Of a stretch of 43,396 bases of DNA, positions 1 through 8,118 are shown piece by piece (within the stretch, counting starts at the first letter, position 1; every line of letters begins with the position of its first letter). The stretch lies in NCBI GenBank assembly GCA_903951825.1, contig CAJBDJ010000036.1, positions 1 to 43,396 of the forward strand, in the 5' to 3' direction. The notes below the pieces were generated by a model. It made no database searches. It had not been told where the DNA came from and saw only the letters and a program-made list of their open reading frames with translations. The position numbers and the translations under genes are program-made. The stretch comes from an uncultured Pseudomonadota bacterium. GTDB lineage: Bacteria > Pseudomonadota > Gammaproteobacteria > Burkholderiales > Rhodocyclaceae.

Positions 1-74
1 ACCGAGCAGACACACATCTTGGCCGCCTTGAACCTCACAAAACCACGACTACCGGAGCAGCTAACCTTGCTGTA

Positions 75-257
75 GTGGCAATTTTTAAAACAACTTCTAA
101 TAAATACAGATACTTGCGTCAGCAACTGTTGAACTCGGGTGACCACGGTTGTTCTGCACGAAGACGGTCAATGGTTGTGATTGAGTGTCGGATGAGTGGC
201 GACATGGGCTGCTCGGCACTGCTGAAAGCCGTTGGGGAAAAGCCGATCAGGCATTGA
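75..257 (+). CDS. Possible small protein with a duplicated SGDxGCSA motif
   Basis: This is a 60-codon reading frame with a GTG start and no recognised family. It contains SGDHGCSA and, about 20 residues later, SGDMGCSA. The two copies use different synonymous codons (tcg/agt, ggt/ggc, tgt/tgc, tct/tcg), so the peptide repeat is not a simple DNA duplication. That is mild evidence for selection on protein sequence. There is no convincing ribosome binding site before the GTG, and an in-frame ATG lies at 171. The 3' end overlaps the end of ptsI by 11 nt on the opposite strand. It may equally be a chance frame in the region downstream of ptsI. Confidence 0.25.
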   Translation: MAIFKTTSNKYRYLRQQLLNSGDHGCSARRRSMVVIECRMSGDMGCSALLKAVGEKPIRH

Positions 258-1989
258 GTTTATCGAGCGCCTCGCGCAGTTTGCCCGGTTCGTCGAGGCG
301 CAACATGCGCCGGACGTTGGGCGCCAGTTCGCTGACGTTTGCTTTAAGAACCTTGCTCTTGACTTCGAGGATTTGCGATGGGTGCATCGAAAAAATCCGC
401 AACCCCATGCCGAGCAGCAAGCGTGTCAGTTGCGGGTCGCCGGCCAGTTCGCCGCAGACCGAGACCGGGATATTGACTTTTTCAGCCATCGACAGCGTGT
501 GCGCCAGCAGCATCAGTACCGCCGGATGCAGCGGGTCGTAAAGATTGGCTACCTGTTCGTCGGAGCGGTCAATGGCCAATGTGTATTGAATCAGGTCGTT
601 GGTGCCGATCGAGAGGAAGTCCAGGCGCCGCAAGAAAAGTCCGACGGCGAGGGCGGCGGCGGGTATTTCGATCATACCGCCGACTTCGATGTTTTCGTCG
701 AAGACCACTTTTTCGCCACGCAGGCTGGATTTGGCTTGCTCCAGGGCAGCCAGGGTCTGGTCGATTTCGTGGGCATGGGCGAGCATTGGGATCAACAGCT
801 TGATCGGCCCGTATTTTGAGGCGCGCAGGATGGCGCGCAGCTGAACCTGGAACATGCGCGGTTCGGACAATGAGAGGCGGATTGCCCGCCGCCCGAGCGC
901 CGGGTTGGTTTTGACCCGATCCCCGAGATTGCCGCCGGGGTTGATATCTTTGTCGTTGCCGAGGTCAAAGGTACGAATCGTCACCGGCCGCCCGGCCATG
1001 CCCTTGACTACTTTTTTATAGGCTTCGTATTGCTCTTTCTCGGTCGGCATGTCGCCACGATTGAGAAAGAGGAATTCGGTGCGAAAGAGGCCGATGCCCT
1101 CGGCGCCGGACTCAAGCGCCACGGGCACATCGCCCGGCAACTCGATATTGGCAAACAGTTGAACTTCGACCCCGTCAATGGTTTGCGATTTAGAGTTCTT
1201 GAGACGTTTGAGCTTGGTTTTTTCCAGCTCGATCTGGTTTTTGCGGAGCTGATATTCCTCAAGCACGCGCGGATCGGGATTGACGATGACCACGCCCCGC
1301 GTGCCGTCAACGATCAGCAGCTCGCCGTCCTGAATCATCGAACGCGCATTTTCGAGGCCGACGATGCTGGGAATCGCCATGCTGCGCGCCAGAATGGCGG
1401 TGTGCGAGGTGGCTCCGCCAACATCCGTGACAAACGAGGCGAAGTGATGATCTTTGAAGGCGATGACATCGGCCGGCGCCAGATCGTGAGCAATGACGAT
1501 CAGTTGTTCTTCCTTGACGCCCTTGGCCGATTTCATCACGGCGCGTCCGGGATCGCCGAGCAGTTCCTTGATGACTCGCTCGACTACTTGCACGACGTCA
1601 AATTTGCGTTCGCGCAGGTAGATGTCGTCGAATTGGTCGAACTGTGCGACCAGATGCTCCATTTGCTGCACCAGCGCCCATTCGGCGTTGCAGCGACGCT
1701 CACGAATGATGTCGCGCGGCTTGACGACCAGCTCCGGGTCTTCGAGGAACATCGTGTGAATGTCGATAAAGGCCGCCAGCTCGGCCGGCGCATTTTCGGC
1801 CGCTCCCTTGATCGCGGCGAGTTCCTGCTTGACGGTACGAATCGCCAGGTCGAAGCGCTCGAGCTCCTTCTCGACCATGCGCGGGGCTATTGTCAGGTGG
1901 GCGACTTCGAGGGTCGCGTGCGACATCAGCATGGCGCGCCCGATGGCGATGCCGCCGGAAACGCCGAGGCCGTGCAGGGTAAAACTCAT
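247..1989 (-). CDS. ptsI: Phosphoenolpyruvate-protein phosphotransferase (PTS enzyme I)
   Basis: Enzyme I autophosphorylates with PEP and passes the phosphoryl group to HPr in the cytoplasm. The 580-aa protein has the usual family length. The phospho-histidine motif GGATSHTAIL is at residues 191-200 (His196), followed by the PEP-binding TIM-barrel half with GLFRTEFLFL and a C-terminal CGELAGDP motif with the catalytic cysteine. It lies 6 nt downstream of ptsH, with EIIA-Man before that, so the three form one operon. No EIIB or EIIC genes are nearby. In betaproteobacteria this partial PTS is generally thought to be regulatory rather than a sugar importer (family knowledge). Confidence 0.97.
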   Translation of the reverse strand: MSFTLHGLGVSGGIAIGRAMLMSHATLEVAHLTIAPRMVEKELERFDLAIRTVKQELAAIKGAAENAPAELAAFIDIHTMFLEDPELVVKPRDIIRERRCNAEWALVQQMEHLVAQFDQFDDIYLRERKFDVVQVVERVIKELLGDPGRAVMKSAKGVKEEQLIVIAHDLAPADVIAFKDHHFASFVTDVGGATSHTAILARSMAIPSIVGLENARSMIQDGELLIVDGTRGVVIVNPDPRVLEEYQLRKNQIELEKTKLKRLKNSKSQTIDGVEVQLFANIELPGDVPVALESGAEGIGLFRTEFLFLNRGDMPTEKEQYEAYKKVVKGMAGRPVTIRTFDLGNDKDINPGGNLGDRVKTNPALGRRAIRLSLSEPRMFQVQLRAILRASKYGPIKLLIPMLAHAHEIDQTLAALEQAKSSLRGEKVVFDENIEVGGMIEIPAAALAVGLFLRRLDFLSIGTNDLIQYTLAIDRSDEQVANLYDPLHPAVLMLLAHTLSMAEKVNIPVSVCGELAGDPQLTRLLLGMGLRIFSMHPSQILEVKSKVLKANVSELAPNVRRMLRLDEPGKLREALDKLNA

Positions 1990-1995
1990 GGTGCT

Positions 1996-2265
1996 TTATT
2001 CTCCCTCGCCAAAGCAGTCGGCAATCAGGGCAAGCAAGGCCGCCATCGCTGCCGCCTCATCGATACCATCAGTTTCGATGACTACCAGCGACCCTTTGCC
2101 GGCCGCCAGCATCATGACGCCCATGATGCTTTTGGCGTTGATACGGCGGGCTCCCTTGCTCATCCAGACTTCGCAGGTGAATTTGCCGGCCAGCTGAGTC
2201 AGTTTGGCCGAGGCACGTGCATGCAACCCCAGCTTGTTGATGATTTCAGTTTCTTTGGTCAGCAT
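1996..2265 (-). CDS. ptsH: Phosphocarrier protein HPr
   Basis: HPr is the small phosphoryl carrier between enzyme I and EIIA proteins. The 89-aa sequence has the active-site His15 in GLHARAS and Ser46 in NAKSIMGVMMLAA. Ser46 is the site used by HPr kinase in organisms that have that enzyme; whether it is used here cannot be seen in this window. The gene sits 11 nt after the EIIA gene and 6 nt before ptsI, as part of one transcription unit. Confidence 0.97.
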   Translation of the reverse strand: MLTKETEIINKLGLHARASAKLTQLAGKFTCEVWMSKGARRINAKSIMGVMMLAAGKGSLVVIETDGIDEAAAMAALLALIADCFGEGE

Positions 2266-2276
2266 CGCTTGTCCTG

Positions 2277-2666
2277 TTAGTGATCCTGCATGTTGAAAAC
2301 ACCATCGCGCCCCCCGGCCACCGCACGTGTCAGCAGGATTTCCATGCCTTTTTCCCGGTAGGTGAGCGCGCGCAACAGCATGGGTAAATTGACCCCGGCG
2401 ATACCTTCGACGCGCCCCGGTTCGAGCAGCTTGCTTGCCAGGTTGGCCGGGCTGGCACCAAAAATGTCGGTGAGAATCACCGCCCCTTTGCCGTTATCTA
2501 CCAATGTCAGCATTTGCCGCGCCAGAGGCAGTAAATCGAGCGGATCGTCCTGTGCCGCAACGCCTAACTGGTTGAGCTGCACCGGTCGTTTGTTCAGCAC
2601 ATGGCAAGCATTTTGAACCAGCGCCTCGCCATAACTGCCGTGGGTAATCAGAAGTATGCCAATCAT
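2277..2666 (-). CDS. PTS EIIA component, mannose type
   Basis: This 129-aa protein matches the single-domain EIIA-Man (PTS fructose/mannose IIA) fold. The N terminus MIGILLITHGSYG carries the phospho-acceptor His9, and GAVILTDIFGASPANLAS is a characteristic family segment. It would receive phosphate from HPr. No sugar-specific EIIB or EIIC partner is present in the neighbourhood, so a regulatory role is likely (inference from context). It is the first gene of the EIIA-ptsH-ptsI operon, and its start is 75 nt from the end of the upstream EamA gene. Confidence 0.93.
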   Translation of the reverse strand: MIGILLITHGSYGEALVQNACHVLNKRPVQLNQLGVAAQDDPLDLLPLARQMLTLVDNGKGAVILTDIFGASPANLASKLLEPGRVEGIAGVNLPMLLRALTYREKGMEILLTRAVAGGRDGVFNMQDH

Positions 2667-2741
2667 GCGCCCGATTCTAACCTGAGCGGCCTGGCGGAGC
2701 GCGGCCAGGGGAAAAACCGCACGGCTCCGCGGCGGGGGGAT

Positions 2742-3641
2742 TCAGCGGCGACTGACGGTCAGAATTCCGACGACGACCAAGGCCGCACCGGCCATTTGCG
2801 CGAGTGAAATTTGCTCGTTGAGCAACCACCAGCCAAAGCCGATGGTCAGCAACGGGCCGATCATGGTGAAGAGTGAGGAGCGCCCGGCACCCAGGCGGCG
2901 GATCGCCGCCGACTGGGCGAAAACCGGCACGACCGTCGCAAAAACGGCCATCGCCAGACCCCATCCATAAACTGGCAAGGGTTGAATGAAAGCGCGCGGC
3001 GAGTGCGTGCTCAAAAAATGCAGCAAGGTCACTCCTGTCGACATCAAGCTCGTCAGTGCCGCGAAACGCATGGCGCCGATTCGGGCAATCATCGGTGCGC
3101 TGCCTGCCAGATAAATTGCATAGGAAACGCTCGATGCAAACACCAGACCGCCGCCAAGCCAGACGTTGCGTGCATCGCTCAAACCGAGGTCGTGGATGAA
3201 GGCAAAGCCGATACCGCTGTAGCACAGCACCACCGCCACTCCCTCGCGCCGCGCGAACGGTTTGCCTTGAAACAGGACGCCGATCAGGATCGTCAAAGTC
3301 GGGTAGGTAAACAGAATGAGTCGCTCAAGGCCGGCCGAGATGTATTCCAGCCCCCAGAAGTCGAGAATGCTCGCTCCGTAGTAGCCAAAGCAGCTGAGCA
3401 GGAACAGCCGCCCCCAGTCGCTGGAGGCCAGGCGGTTGCCGCTGCGCTGCTCACGCAAACCGACCCATAAAAAGAAGGGTAATGAAAAGCCCATGCGCAA
3501 GGCAAGGAGGGTGATTGCGTCAACCCCGTGAGGGTAAGCCAGCTTGACGAAAATGGCCTTGAGCGAAAAACCAAGGGCGGCGAGCAGTGCCAGCAGGGCT
3601 CCTGTCGCCGCACTCTCCTTCCAGTCATCTGGTTTGATCAA
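2742..3641 (-). CDS. EamA/DMT-family membrane transporter
   Basis: This is a 299-aa integral membrane protein of the drug/metabolite transporter superfamily. It has about ten hydrophobic segments arranged as two EamA repeats; the second ends in a glycine-rich helix (AGAALVVVGILTVSRR). Such proteins export metabolites or amino acids, but the substrate cannot be predicted here. The start is a TTG preceded by GGGAA; no in-frame ATG fits the N terminus better. It lies between the EIIA gene and the DUF3365 gene on the same strand, with no evident functional link. Confidence 0.85.
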   Translation of the reverse strand: MIKPDDWKESAATGALLALLAALGFSLKAIFVKLAYPHGVDAITLLALRMGFSLPFFLWVGLREQRSGNRLASSDWGRLFLLSCFGYYGASILDFWGLEYISAGLERLILFTYPTLTILIGVLFQGKPFARREGVAVVLCYSGIGFAFIHDLGLSDARNVWLGGGLVFASSVSYAIYLAGSAPMIARIGAMRFAALTSLMSTGVTLLHFLSTHSPRAFIQPLPVYGWGLAMAVFATVVPVFAQSAAIRRLGAGRSSLFTMIGPLLTIGFGWWLLNEQISLAQMAGAALVVVGILTVSRR

Positions 3642-3705
3642 GCTTGTTCCCGACGAAGGCGCGTGCCGATTATTGCCTATCGAGCCGCCGCCAAAAATAG
3701 CACCC

Positions 3706-4275
3706 TCAAAGCGAACGCTTGACGGTCAAGGCACCGCGTATTTGACCCTTGCTGTAGCCGGTCGCCTGATCGTGCGGATAACTTTCGGATAACTTGACCT
3801 TCAGCGCCGCATCAAGCCCCTCGCTCGGCCCGTGGCATTTCAGGCAGGTGTCGGCAACCGGCAAGGCTTTCATGTAACGAAAAACCGTTTGGCCGGCGAT
3901 GGTGACAATCTCGCTTTTTTCGATATTTTCGGGCTTCTCGCCGCTGGCGGCACGAATATTGAAATCGGCTAGTTGGCGCGCCTCCCACAAATCCGGCGTC
4001 GCGCGTTCACCGTTGCGCGTTTTCAGGCTGACGCGGCGAATCTCCCAGCCGGTTTCCTGGCGTTTTTGGTTGATCAACGCAGGCGCCTCTTCCTTGCAGA
4101 CCGCAATCGCCCCGGCCACCCCTTTTTCGGCAACGGCTTCCTGCATGGCAGTGACTACCTTGGGAATGACCGGCAGGACGGCTTTTTTGGTTTCGGCAGT
4201 CAGCGCAGAGATGTCCTGCGCCTGAACGGCTGTGGTGATGAGGGCGAGGGTCAGGGTGAGCAGCAGCTTTTTCAT
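3706..4275 (-). CDS. DUF3365 (Tll0287-like) periplasmic single-haem c-type protein
   Basis: The 189-aa protein starts at an ATG preceded by a GGAGG ribosome binding site, with a signal peptide MKKLLLTLTLALITTAVQA. One c-type haem motif, CLKCH, is at residues 144-148, followed by a C-terminal HDQATGYSKGQIRGALTVKR stretch typical of DUF3365/Tll0287-like haem sensors. It is expected to be a periplasmic haem protein in redox sensing or electron transfer; the precise role is unknown. An in-frame upstream extension exists but lacks signal-peptide character, so it was rejected. The gene is 46 nt downstream of the HerA-like gene. Confidence 0.85.
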   Translation of the reverse strand: MKKLLLTLTLALITTAVQAQDISALTAETKKAVLPVIPKVVTAMQEAVAEKGVAGAIAVCKEEAPALINQKRQETGWEIRRVSLKTRNGERATPDLWEARQLADFNIRAASGEKPENIEKSEIVTIAGQTVFRYMKALPVADTCLKCHGPSEGLDAALKVKLSESYPHDQATGYSKGQIRGALTVKRSL

Positions 4276-4321
4276 GATGCCTCCAGATGCGTATTGTTGA
4301 ATGCTTATATTACACGCCGAC

Positions 4322-5932
4322 TCAACGCCGCCCGCCAAGAATCGAGCCGAGCACGCCGCGCAAAAGTTGTTTGCCCACCTCGCGCCCGACGGTTCCGGCC
4401 ATGCCGCGCGTCGCACTCTTGGCGGCCGCTTCAAGAATGCCCTCGCGCCTGCCACCGCGCGGCCCGTTACTGCCGGTGAGTAATTCGCCGAGGCTTCCAA
4501 GCAAACCGCCGGCGCCTGATTCCGCTGCAGCGGGGGGGCTTGGCCGTGGCTGCCGTGCTGTGGTCGACGCCGGGTGGTTGCCCCAGTCGTTGTCATTCAG
4601 CACCCGGTCGCCGCCCGCCGGCGCGGGAATTGCAGCCACTGTCGGCGCCGCCGCGGGTGGCTTGCCGCGCAGGGATTCGTAGGCCGATTGGCGATCGACC
4701 GTCGTGCCGTAGGTGGCGAGCAGGGGCGAAGCTTGAATGATGGCGCGCCGCTCGTCGGCGCTCAACGGCCCCAGACGCGACGCCGGCGGGAAGATGATGC
4801 TGCGCTCAACGATCGCTGGGCGGCCTTTGTCATCGAGAAAAGAAACCAGCGCCTCGCCGACGCCGAGTTCGGTAATCGCCGCTGCTGCATCGAATTTCGG
4901 ATTGGCGCGGATGGTTTGCGCGGCCGCCTGGACGGCTTTTTGATCGCGCGGCGTGAAGGCCCGCAGCGCGTGCTGGACTCGATTGCCCAGTTGGCCGAGA
5001 ATTTTTTCCGGAATGTCGAGCGGGTTCTGTGTGACAAAAAAGACACCGACCCCTTTCGAGCGAATCAGCCGCACCACTTGTTCCACCTTGTCGGTGAGTG
5101 CTGGCGGCGCATCGGCAAACAACAGATGGGCTTCGTCGAAAAAGAAAACCAGCTTGGGCTTGTCGAGGTCGCCGGCTTCGGGGAGTTGCTCAAAGAGCTC
5201 GGAAAGCAGCCAGAGCAGGAAGGTCGAGTAAAGCGCCGGTGCCTGCACCAGCTTCTCGGCGTGCAGGATATTGATCACCCCGCGGCCGTTCTCATCGACT
5301 TTCATGAGGTCGCTGATCGCCAGCATCGGCTCGCCAAAAAACTGTGCGCCGCCCTGCTCGTCGAGCGTCAGCAGGCCGCGCTGGATGGCGCCAATCGATG
5401 CCGCCGAGACATTGCCGTATTCGGTGGTGAACGTTTTGGCGTTTTCGCCGACGTGCTGAACCATCGCCCGCAAATCCTTGAGATCGAGCAGCAACCAGCC
5501 CTGATCGTCGGCAATTCTGAAAACCAGCTGCAGGACGCCGGTTTGCGTGTCGTTCAGATTGAGCAGGCGAGCCAGCAGCAGCGGCCCCATGTCGGATACC
5601 GTGGCGCGCACCGGTATGCCGCCCTGCGCAAAAACATCCCAGAAGGCGACCGGGTTGGCGTAAGGCTGAAAGCCTTCCAGCCCGAGCTCCTTGATCCGCG
5701 CCAATAGCTTTGCCGATGGATTGCCGGCGGCAGCGGCGCCCGATAAATCACCTTTGACATCGGCCATGAACACCGGCACCCCGGCAAACGACAGACGTTC
5801 GGCCATCGATTGCAAGGTCACCGTTTTGCCGGTGCCGGTGGCGCCGGTAATCAGGCCGTGGCGATTGGCCATTTCCGGCAGCAAAGCCGGGTAGCCTTCG
5901 GCGGATTTGGCAAGGTAGAGGGGGTCGGACAT
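4322..5932 (-). CDS. HerA-like ATPase/helicase (DUF853 family)
   Basis: The 536-aa cytoplasmic P-loop ATPase has Walker A GATGTGKT at residues 30-37, Walker B around residue 260 ([13 protein letters not shown]), and a [29 protein letters not shown] segment characteristic of the HerA-like/DUF853 group. The C terminus is low-complexity and Pro/Ala/Gly-rich before a conserved glycine-rich tail. I chose the ATG at 5932 ([10 protein letters not shown]) because the family begins there and GAGGAA precedes it; the upstream in-frame extension is basic and non-conserved. The role is unproven; HerA proteins act in DNA translocation with NurA nucleases, but no nurA is nearby. Confidence 0.88.
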   Translation of the reverse strand: MSDPLYLAKSAEGYPALLPEMANRHGLITGATGTGKTVTLQSMAERLSFAGVPVFMADVKGDLSGAAAAGNPSAKLLARIKELGLEGFQPYANPVAFWDVFAQGGIPVRATVSDMGPLLLARLLNLNDTQTGVLQLVFRIADDQGWLLLDLKDLRAMVQHVGENAKTFTTEYGNVSAASIGAIQRGLLTLDEQGGAQFFGEPMLAISDLMKVDENGRGVINILHAEKLVQAPALYSTFLLWLLSELFEQLPEAGDLDKPKLVFFFDEAHLLFADAPPALTDKVEQVVRLIRSKGVGVFFVTQNPLDIPEKILGQLGNRVQHALRAFTPRDQKAVQAAAQTIRANPKFDAAAAITELGVGEALVSFLDDKGRPAIVERSIIFPPASRLGPLSADERRAIIQASPLLATYGTTVDRQSAYESLRGKPPAAAPTVAAIPAPAGGDRVLNDNDWGNHPASTTARQPRPSPPAAAESGAGGLLGSLGELLTGSNGPRGGRREGILEAAAKSATRGMAGTVGREVGKQLLRGVLGSILGGRR

Positions 5933-6036
5933 GGGCGCGGGTTCCTCGGAAAAGTGTCGCGGCATTTTAGCAATGCGCGCAGGATGCCTTGAGTTTCCTG
6001 CGGCAATTTGTCTGGCGGCGAATCCCCGCGATCCCC

Positions 6037-7569
6037 TTACCCGAGAAACAGCTGGTATCCCGGATTCCGGCTTTCGTCCCAATGCGCGTAACCGAGGTTT
6101 TTGAGAAAGGCCTTGAATTCGCTCATTTCCGCCGCCGGCACCTGCATACCGACCAGCACGCGGCCATAGTCAGCGCCGTGGTTGCGGTAGTGGAAGAGGC
6201 TGATATTCCAGCCGGCACTCATTTGCGTCAGGAAATTCATCAGCGCGCCCGGCCGCTCGGGAAACTCGAAACGGTAGAGCAGTTCGTGCATGCCTTTGTC
6301 GCAAACGGCCGGAGCATGGCCGCCGACGAGATGCCGAAGGTGGTTCTTGGTCATTTCGTCGTCGGTGAGATCGAGCGTCGGGTAGCCGTGTTTTTTCAGC
6401 TGCTCGACCAGCTTTTCCGATTCGTTGCGGTCAACAACCTGAACGCCGACAAAAACATGCGCTTCCTTGGCGGTGTTGTAGCGGTAATTGAATTCGGTGA
6501 CGTTGCGCTTGCCGATCAGGCCAAGAAATTTTTTGTAGGCGCCCGGTTTTTCGGGCAGCGTGACGGCGAGCACAGCTTCGCGCCGCTCGCCGACTTCGGC
6601 ACGCTCGGCAACGAAGCGCAGACGATCGAAATTCATGTTGGCGCCGGAGGAAATGGCGATCAGGTTTTTATCCTTGATCTTGTGCCGGCGGACGTATTCC
6701 TTGGCACCGGCGACGGCCAGTGCGCCGGCCGGTTCGAGAATCGAGCGGGTATCTTCAAAAACGTCCTTGATCGCCGCGCAGATGGCATCGGTATCGACGA
6801 GGATCATCTCGTCAACATACGCCTTGCATAGACGGAAGTTTTCTTCGCCCACCCACTTGACCGCCGCGCCGTCGGCAAACAGCCCTACCTGTTGCAGGCG
6901 AACCCGGTGCCCCTTGGCCAACGATTGCGTCATCGCATCTGCATCCTTGGCTTCGACCCCGATGATCTTGATTTCCGGACGCAAACGCTTGACATAAGCG
7001 GCAATGCCGGAAATCAGCCCGCCGCCGCCGACGCAGCAAAAGATGGCATGAATTGGACCGCTGTGGCGTGAGTGCTGGCGCAGGATTTCCATCGCAATGG
7101 TGCCTTGGCCGGCGATGACTTCCGGATCGTCGAAAGGATGAACGAAAGTCAGTTTTTCAGACTTTTCGAGTTCGAGCGCGTGCGCGTAAGCCTCGTCGTA
7201 GGAGTCGCCGAACAAGACCACTTCGCCGCCGCGCCGCTTGACGGCCTCCACTTTGATCCCCGGCGTCGAGGTCGGCATCACGATGACGGCTCGGCAACCC
7301 ACCTTGGCGGCGGACATCGCCACCCCCTGGGCATGATTGCCGGCCGACGCGCAAATTACGCCGCGTTTGAGCTTTTCTGCCGAGAGGCTGGCGATTTTGT
7401 TGTAAGCGCCGCGAATCTTGAAGGAGAACACCGGCTGCAGATCCTCGCGCTTGAGGATAATCTTGTTGCCAAGGCGTGCGGAAAGATTACCGGCGAGGTC
7501 GAGCGGCGTTTCGATCGCCACATCGTAGACCTGTGCATTGAGAACTTTTTCGAGATAATCCGGGTGCAT
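6037..7569 (-). CDS. ilvA: Threonine ammonia-lyase, biosynthetic
   Basis: IlvA deaminates L-threonine to 2-oxobutanoate with PLP, the first step of isoleucine synthesis. The PLP lysine is in [10 protein letters not shown] (Lys51), the phosphate-binding loop is [11 protein letters not shown], and the C-terminal third carries two ACT-like regulatory repeats (roughly residues 325-505), as in the long isoleucine-inhibited form. The start is taken as ATG at 7569 (MHPDYLEKV); an in-frame TTG three codons upstream is less likely. It is transcribed divergently from the YqaA-like gene, with only 38 nt between starts. Confidence 0.96.
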   Translation of the reverse strand: MHPDYLEKVLNAQVYDVAIETPLDLAGNLSARLGNKIILKREDLQPVFSFKIRGAYNKIASLSAEKLKRGVICASAGNHAQGVAMSAAKVGCRAVIVMPTSTPGIKVEAVKRRGGEVVLFGDSYDEAYAHALELEKSEKLTFVHPFDDPEVIAGQGTIAMEILRQHSRHSGPIHAIFCCVGGGGLISGIAAYVKRLRPEIKIIGVEAKDADAMTQSLAKGHRVRLQQVGLFADGAAVKWVGEENFRLCKAYVDEMILVDTDAICAAIKDVFEDTRSILEPAGALAVAGAKEYVRRHKIKDKNLIAISSGANMNFDRLRFVAERAEVGERREAVLAVTLPEKPGAYKKFLGLIGKRNVTEFNYRYNTAKEAHVFVGVQVVDRNESEKLVEQLKKHGYPTLDLTDDEMTKNHLRHLVGGHAPAVCDKGMHELLYRFEFPERPGALMNFLTQMSAGWNISLFHYRNHGADYGRVLVGMQVPAAEMSEFKAFLKNLGYAHWDESRNPGYQLFLG

Positions 7570-7607
7570 TGGGCGCAACTCATCAAAGCAAAAAGGGGAT
7601 TCTACGG

Positions 7608-8030
7608 GTGGAGTGGCTAAACGTCACGGCTGAAAGCGGCCTTTGGGGACTGCTGGCCGCCAGTTTTCTCTCGGCAACGGTGTTGCCCGGCGGCTCTGAA
7701 GCGCTTTTGTGGGGATTTCTCAAACTCCACCCGCTCGCCTACGCGCCGGCGCTGTTCGTTGCCACCCTCGGCAACACCGCCGGCGGCATGGTGACCTGGG
7801 GATGCGGCCGCTATCTGCCGCGCTGGCAAAAACTCGACACGCTGCCGCACCAAGACCGGCTGCGGCGCTGGGGCAGCCCGCTCCTGCTTCTTGCCTGGAT
7901 GCCGCTGATCGGCGATGGATTCTGCCTCGCCGCTGGCTGGTTGCGTCTGCATTGGCTGCCCAGCTGTGTCTTCATGGCGCTGGGCAAGCTGGCGCGTTAT
8001 TGGCTGGTGGCGCAAGGCGCACTGAACTGA
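7608..8030 (+). CDS. YqaA-family small membrane protein
   Basis: This 140-aa protein has several hydrophobic helices and motifs of the YqaA (COG1238; DedA/VTT-related) family: [12 protein letters not shown] near the N terminus, then [17 protein letters not shown] and [22 protein letters not shown]. Family members are inner-membrane proteins of unknown or transport-related function. The GTG at 7608 is chosen because AGGGG lies about 9 nt upstream; a longer TTG-started frame adds a polar, unconserved tail. It is divergent from ilvA. Confidence 0.8.
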   Translation: MEWLNVTAESGLWGLLAASFLSATVLPGGSEALLWGFLKLHPLAYAPALFVATLGNTAGGMVTWGCGRYLPRWQKLDTLPHQDRLRRWGSPLLLLAWMPLIGDGFCLAAGWLRLHWLPSCVFMALGKLARYWLVAQGALN

Positions 8031-8076
8031 ACCATGGCGCTTTTTCGCAGTCCACCGGCGCCGCATGTTGCACTGC

Positions 8077-8090
8077 AATACGCTAAACTA
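8077..8090 (+). promoter_or_regulatory. Putative -10 promoter element, shared with 14170-14183
   Basis: The 14-mer AATACGCTAAACTA occurs here and, identically, at 14170-14183. The copies end 28 and 26 nt before the start codons of the DUF3683 gene and the DUF971 gene. The TAAACT core resembles a sigma-70 -10 hexamer, and the spacing fits a short 5' leader. No good -35 hexamer is visible at the right distance in either copy. Confidence 0.45.
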
Positions 8091-8118
8091 CCTTCTTTAC
8101 GGAATATCGTCTGCTGCC

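Noticed and set aside
1030-2280. Long open frame (416 codons) on the plus strand opposite ptsI and ptsH
   Set aside because: It lies fully antisense to two unmistakable genes and its translation has no family-like motifs; it reflects GC-biased codon use.
4574-5707. Open frame of 377 codons opposite the HerA-like gene
   Set aside because: It is a shadow of a well-supported P-loop ATPase gene.
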